From WVWW01 sp041568335 (GTDB lineage: Bacteria > Acidobacteriota > Polarisedimenticolia > Polarisedimenticolales > Polarisedimenticolaceae): a stretch of 7,725 bases of DNA. Under the pieces are notes generated by a model. The model worked only from the letters and a program-made list of their open reading frames with translations, had not been told where the DNA came from and did not search any database. Both the position numbers and the translations under genes were made by a program. Within the stretch, counting starts at the first letter, position 1, and each line of letters starts with the position of its first letter. Positions 6,057-7,725 of the stretch are shown one piece after another. The stretch spans positions 1-7,725 of the forward strand of contig JBFFZZ010000140.1 of the NCBI GenBank assembly GCA_041568335.1. Direction: 5' to 3'.

Positions 6057-6525
6057 CTCCAACCTCCACGGAACGATCAAATGGCGCATCGGTCGACACC
6101 ACAGCGGCCACACCGAGCGCGACGAACCACCCGGCGGCAAAACCGGCCGGCCAGGCGACGAAATGTCTTGGCACGAGCGATAATTGCGGCAGCCCGATCC
6201 ACGGCAGCATCGCGTCGATCGCCATCGGAGCAACTGCCGCGAAGAACCAGGCCTTGTGAGGCCACCACAACCGGTGGGGCATCACCAGGGCCAACAGCAC
6301 GGCCGCGGCCGCGCCGAAGTACAACCCCGAGCAACGCGAACAGACCGCCATCACATCTCCGAACAGCGCCAGGCTTCTCTCCACCTTCTGGTGACAGATC
6401 GGGGCGTAAAGCAGCCGCATCTGCCAGGGTGGGGTCACGGGCAGCAACGCGAAGAGCGTCGCCGCTGCCGCGGTCGCCAGCAGAGCCCAACGGGTGCGCG
6501 CGCGGATGACGATCGGGGAGGGCAT
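6049..6525 (-). CDS. DUF2085 family membrane protein
   Basis: This 158-residue inner-membrane protein carries the DUF2085 hallmark: PICHQKVERS (42-51) followed by GDVMAVCSRCSGLYFG (56-71), with Cys44, His45, Cys62 and Cys65 placed to bind a metal or act in redox chemistry. Hydrophobic segments lie at about 13-31, 67-83, 90-110 and 120-143. The biochemical role of DUF2085 proteins is not known to me. The ATG at 6523-6525 has no Shine-Dalgarno sequence upstream; instead a -10-like TAAGAT ends 9 nt before it, suggesting a leaderless message. It is the first gene of a two-gene minus-strand unit: its end overlaps the start of the next membrane-protein gene by 8 nt, and the hairpin series after 5502 ends the unit. 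It is divergent from topoisomerase VI B across 58 bp. Confidence 0.85.
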   Translation of the reverse strand: MPSPIVIRARTRWALLATAAAATLFALLPVTPPWQMRLLYAPICHQKVERSLALFGDVMAVCSRCSGLYFGAAAAVLLALVMPHRLWWPHKAWFFAAVAPMAIDAMLPWIGLPQLSLVPRHFVAWPAGFAAGWFVALGVAAVVSTDAPFDRSVEVGDG

Positions 6526-6534
6526 GGCGCCAGC

Positions 6535-6540
6535 ATCTTA
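6535..6540 (-). promoter_or_regulatory. -10 element for the DUF2085 operon
   Basis: On the minus strand TAAGAT lies 9 nt before the ATG at 6525. Seventeen bases upstream is TTCGCG (6563-6558), a poor -35 with 3 of 6 matches. The position predicts a transcript start at or next to the start codon, and there is no ribosome binding site in the gap. Confidence 0.4.
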
Positions 6541-6567
6541 ACCGATCCCGTGGAGCACGCGAACCCT

Positions 6568-6576
6568 TGGTACAAT
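6568..6576 (+). promoter_or_regulatory. Extended -10 promoter for topoisomerase VI B
   Basis: TG (6568-6569), one base, then TACAAT (6571-6576) forms an extended -10 element matching 5 of 6 consensus positions. The box ends 7 nt before the ATG at 6584, so transcription should begin at that ATG. It faces the DUF2085 promoter; the two -10 boxes are 30 bp apart. Confidence 0.5.
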
Positions 6577-6583
6577 GCCGTCG

Positions 6584-7725
6584 ATGGCGAAGACTCGAGC
6601 GAAGAAAAAAACCGCACGCAAGAAAAAGAAATCGACTCGGGCCGCCAAGCCCGCCAAGAAGGCCGCGCGCAACAAGAAACCGGTGCGCAAGACGGCCCGT
6701 AAGCGCCGGGTCAAACGCGAAGATGCCAAGTCGATGGCCGCGCGCCAGCGCGAGATCTCGGTTTCCGAGTTTTTCACGAAAAACCGTCACTTGCTGGGCT
6801 TCGACAACCCGCAAAAAGCGCTCCTGACCACGATCAAGGAGGCCGTCGACAACTCACTGGACGCCTGCGAGGAAGCCGGGATCCTGCCCGATTTGATCGT
6901 CGAGATCGAGGAGATCGCGGAGAGCCGCTACCGCGTGGCCGTCCAGGACAACGGACCGGGCATCGTCCGCAACCAGATCCCCAAGATCTTCGGCAAGCTG
7001 CTCTACGGCTCCAAGTTCCACCGGCTCAAGCAACAACGGGGCCAGCAAGGCATCGGGATCTCGGCCGCGGGGATGTACGGCCAGTTGACGACGGGCTCTC
7101 CCGTCCAGATCATCAGCCGCACGTCCAGACGCAAGCCGGCGCACAGATTTCGTATCGCGATCGACACCAAGAAGAACGCTCCCGTGATCCAGTCCGACCG
7201 GGAGGTCGACTGGGACGCCCCACGCGGCACCCGCGTCGAGATCGAGCTCGAGGCCGTGTACAAGAAGGGCCGCCGCTCGGTCGGCGATTACATCGAGCAG
7301 ACCGCGCTGGCCAACCCGCACGTGGCCATCCGCTACTGTCCGCCCAAGGCCGAACCCGTCGTCTACGCCAGGGTCACCATGGAGCCTCCCGAAGAAGCCC
7401 TGGAGATCCAACCCCACCCGCTGGGCGTCGAGCTGGGCATCTTGCTGCGCATGATGAAGGAGACATGCTCCCGGCATCTCCGCGGCATGCTGACGTCGGA
7501 GTTCTGCCGCGTCAGCGCTGCGGTGGCCAACAAGATCTGCGAGATCGCGGATGTGTCGCCGACATCGAAACCGTCGCGGTTGAGCGGAGGCCAGGTCGAA
7601 TCGATCTTTCAGGCGATTCCTAAGGTCACGATCAGGGCGCCCCCCACGTCGTGCCTGGCGCCGCTCCGTGAGGATTTGTTGCTGAGCTGTCTCAAGACAC
7701 GGGTCGACGCCGACTTCGTCACGGC
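6584..7725 (+). CDS. top6B: DNA topoisomerase VI subunit B, 3' end missing
   Basis: Subunit B is the ATPase of the type IIB topoisomerase, which with subunit A (Spo11-like) passes one DNA duplex through another. The 380 visible codons show the GHKL fold: N-box KEAVDNSLDACEEA (85-98) with Glu86 and Asn90, VQDNGPGI (120-127) with Asp122, and the glycine lid RGQQGIGISAAG (152-163). The family lead-in REISVSEFFTKNRHLLGFDNP (56-76), the H2TH-type insert, and the transducer start APPTSCL and VDADFV follow. About 190 residues are missing compared with an archaeal protein of some 530. Residues 1-49 form a Lys/Arg-rich tail (26 of 49 basic) absent from typical homologues. The ATG at 6584 is preferred over the in-frame ATG at 6575, which lies inside the -10 box; neither has a Shine-Dalgarno sequence. 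The A subunit is expected downstream, outside the window. Confidence 0.93.
   Translation, partial: MAKTRAKKKTARKKKKSTRAAKPAKKAARNKKPVRKTARKRRVKREDAKSMAARQREISVSEFFTKNRHLLGFDNPQKALLTTIKEAVDNSLDACEEAGILPDLIVEIEEIAESRYRVAVQDNGPGIVRNQIPKIFGKLLYGSKFHRLKQQRGQQGIGISAAGMYGQLTTGSPVQIISRTSRRKPAHRFRIAIDTKKNAPVIQSDREVDWDAPRGTRVEIELEAVYKKGRRSVGDYIEQTALANPHVAIRYCPPKAEPVVYARVTMEPPEEALEIQPHPLGVELGILLRMMKETCSRHLRGMLTSEFCRVSAAVANKICEIADVSPTSKPSRLSGGQVESIFQAIPKVTIRAPPTSCLAPLREDLLLSCLKTRVDADFVT

Noticed and set aside
5244..6509. 421-codon open frame on the plus strand opposite the membrane-protein pair
   Set aside because: The product is Arg/Pro/Gln/Ser-rich without structure. Both minus-strand genes beneath it have real membrane segments, coupled starts and a family motif.
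6575..6583. Earlier in-frame ATG for topoisomerase VI B
   Set aside because: It lies within the -10 hexamer TACAAT, so it would not be in the message if that promoter is used; it would add only three residues.
6854..7477. 207-codon open frame on the minus strand opposite topoisomerase VI B
   Set aside because: It is a shadow of the conserved GHKL and H2TH coding region, with an Asp/Leu/Gly-rich product and no motif.

Overview
This GC-rich bacterial window carries eight protein-coding genes on both strands, two of them cut by the window edges. All genes but the last complete one-gene units look like ordinary, intact, densely packed chromosomal genes. I see no insertion sequence, prophage, CRISPR array, tRNA or rRNA. 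The gene mix is bacterial rather than archaeal: RsmI, SmpB/trans-translation, mostly Shine-Dalgarno starts and sigma70-like promoters. A topoisomerase VI B subunit, DUF2085, and a conserved 220-residue protein with a FHVQTED motif suggest a high-GC lineage such as Acidobacteriota or Myxococcota. That placement is inference, not something the sequence proves.

Layout. (1) Positions 2-1254, plus strand: the 3' part of rsmI (16S rRNA methylation), then smpB (tmRNA partner) behind its own extended -10 promoter; both serve the ribosome. (2) Positions 1265-1927, minus strand: a conserved cytosolic protein of unknown function with an Ig-like C-terminal half, behind a near-consensus promoter that seems to give a leaderless message. 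(3) Positions 2104-4315, plus strand: a two-gene ABC-2 exporter of the NatA/NatB (YhaQ/YhaP) type. (4) Positions 4322-5200, minus strand: a complete ureohydrolase, probably agmatinase (speB). (5) Positions 5201-5501: a 301-bp non-coding stretch packed with perfect inverted repeats, including a terminator for the genes on its right and a promoter for speB on its left. (6) Positions 5502-6525, minus strand: a translationally coupled pair of small membrane proteins, a DUF2085 CHQ/CSRC protein followed by an unrecognised multi-pass protein with a GCLNIACC motif. (7) Positions 6584-7725, plus strand: the first 380 codons of a DNA topoisomerase VI subunit B (GHKL ATPase) with an unusual Lys/Arg-rich N-terminal tail. 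It runs off the window.

The most interesting points are the topoisomerase VI B gene in a bacterial setting with its histone-tail-like extension, the hairpin-dense spacer before speB, and three genes whose -10 boxes sit only 7-9 nt before the ATG with no Shine-Dalgarno sequence. That last pattern suggests leaderless mRNAs used side by side with Shine-Dalgarno-led genes.
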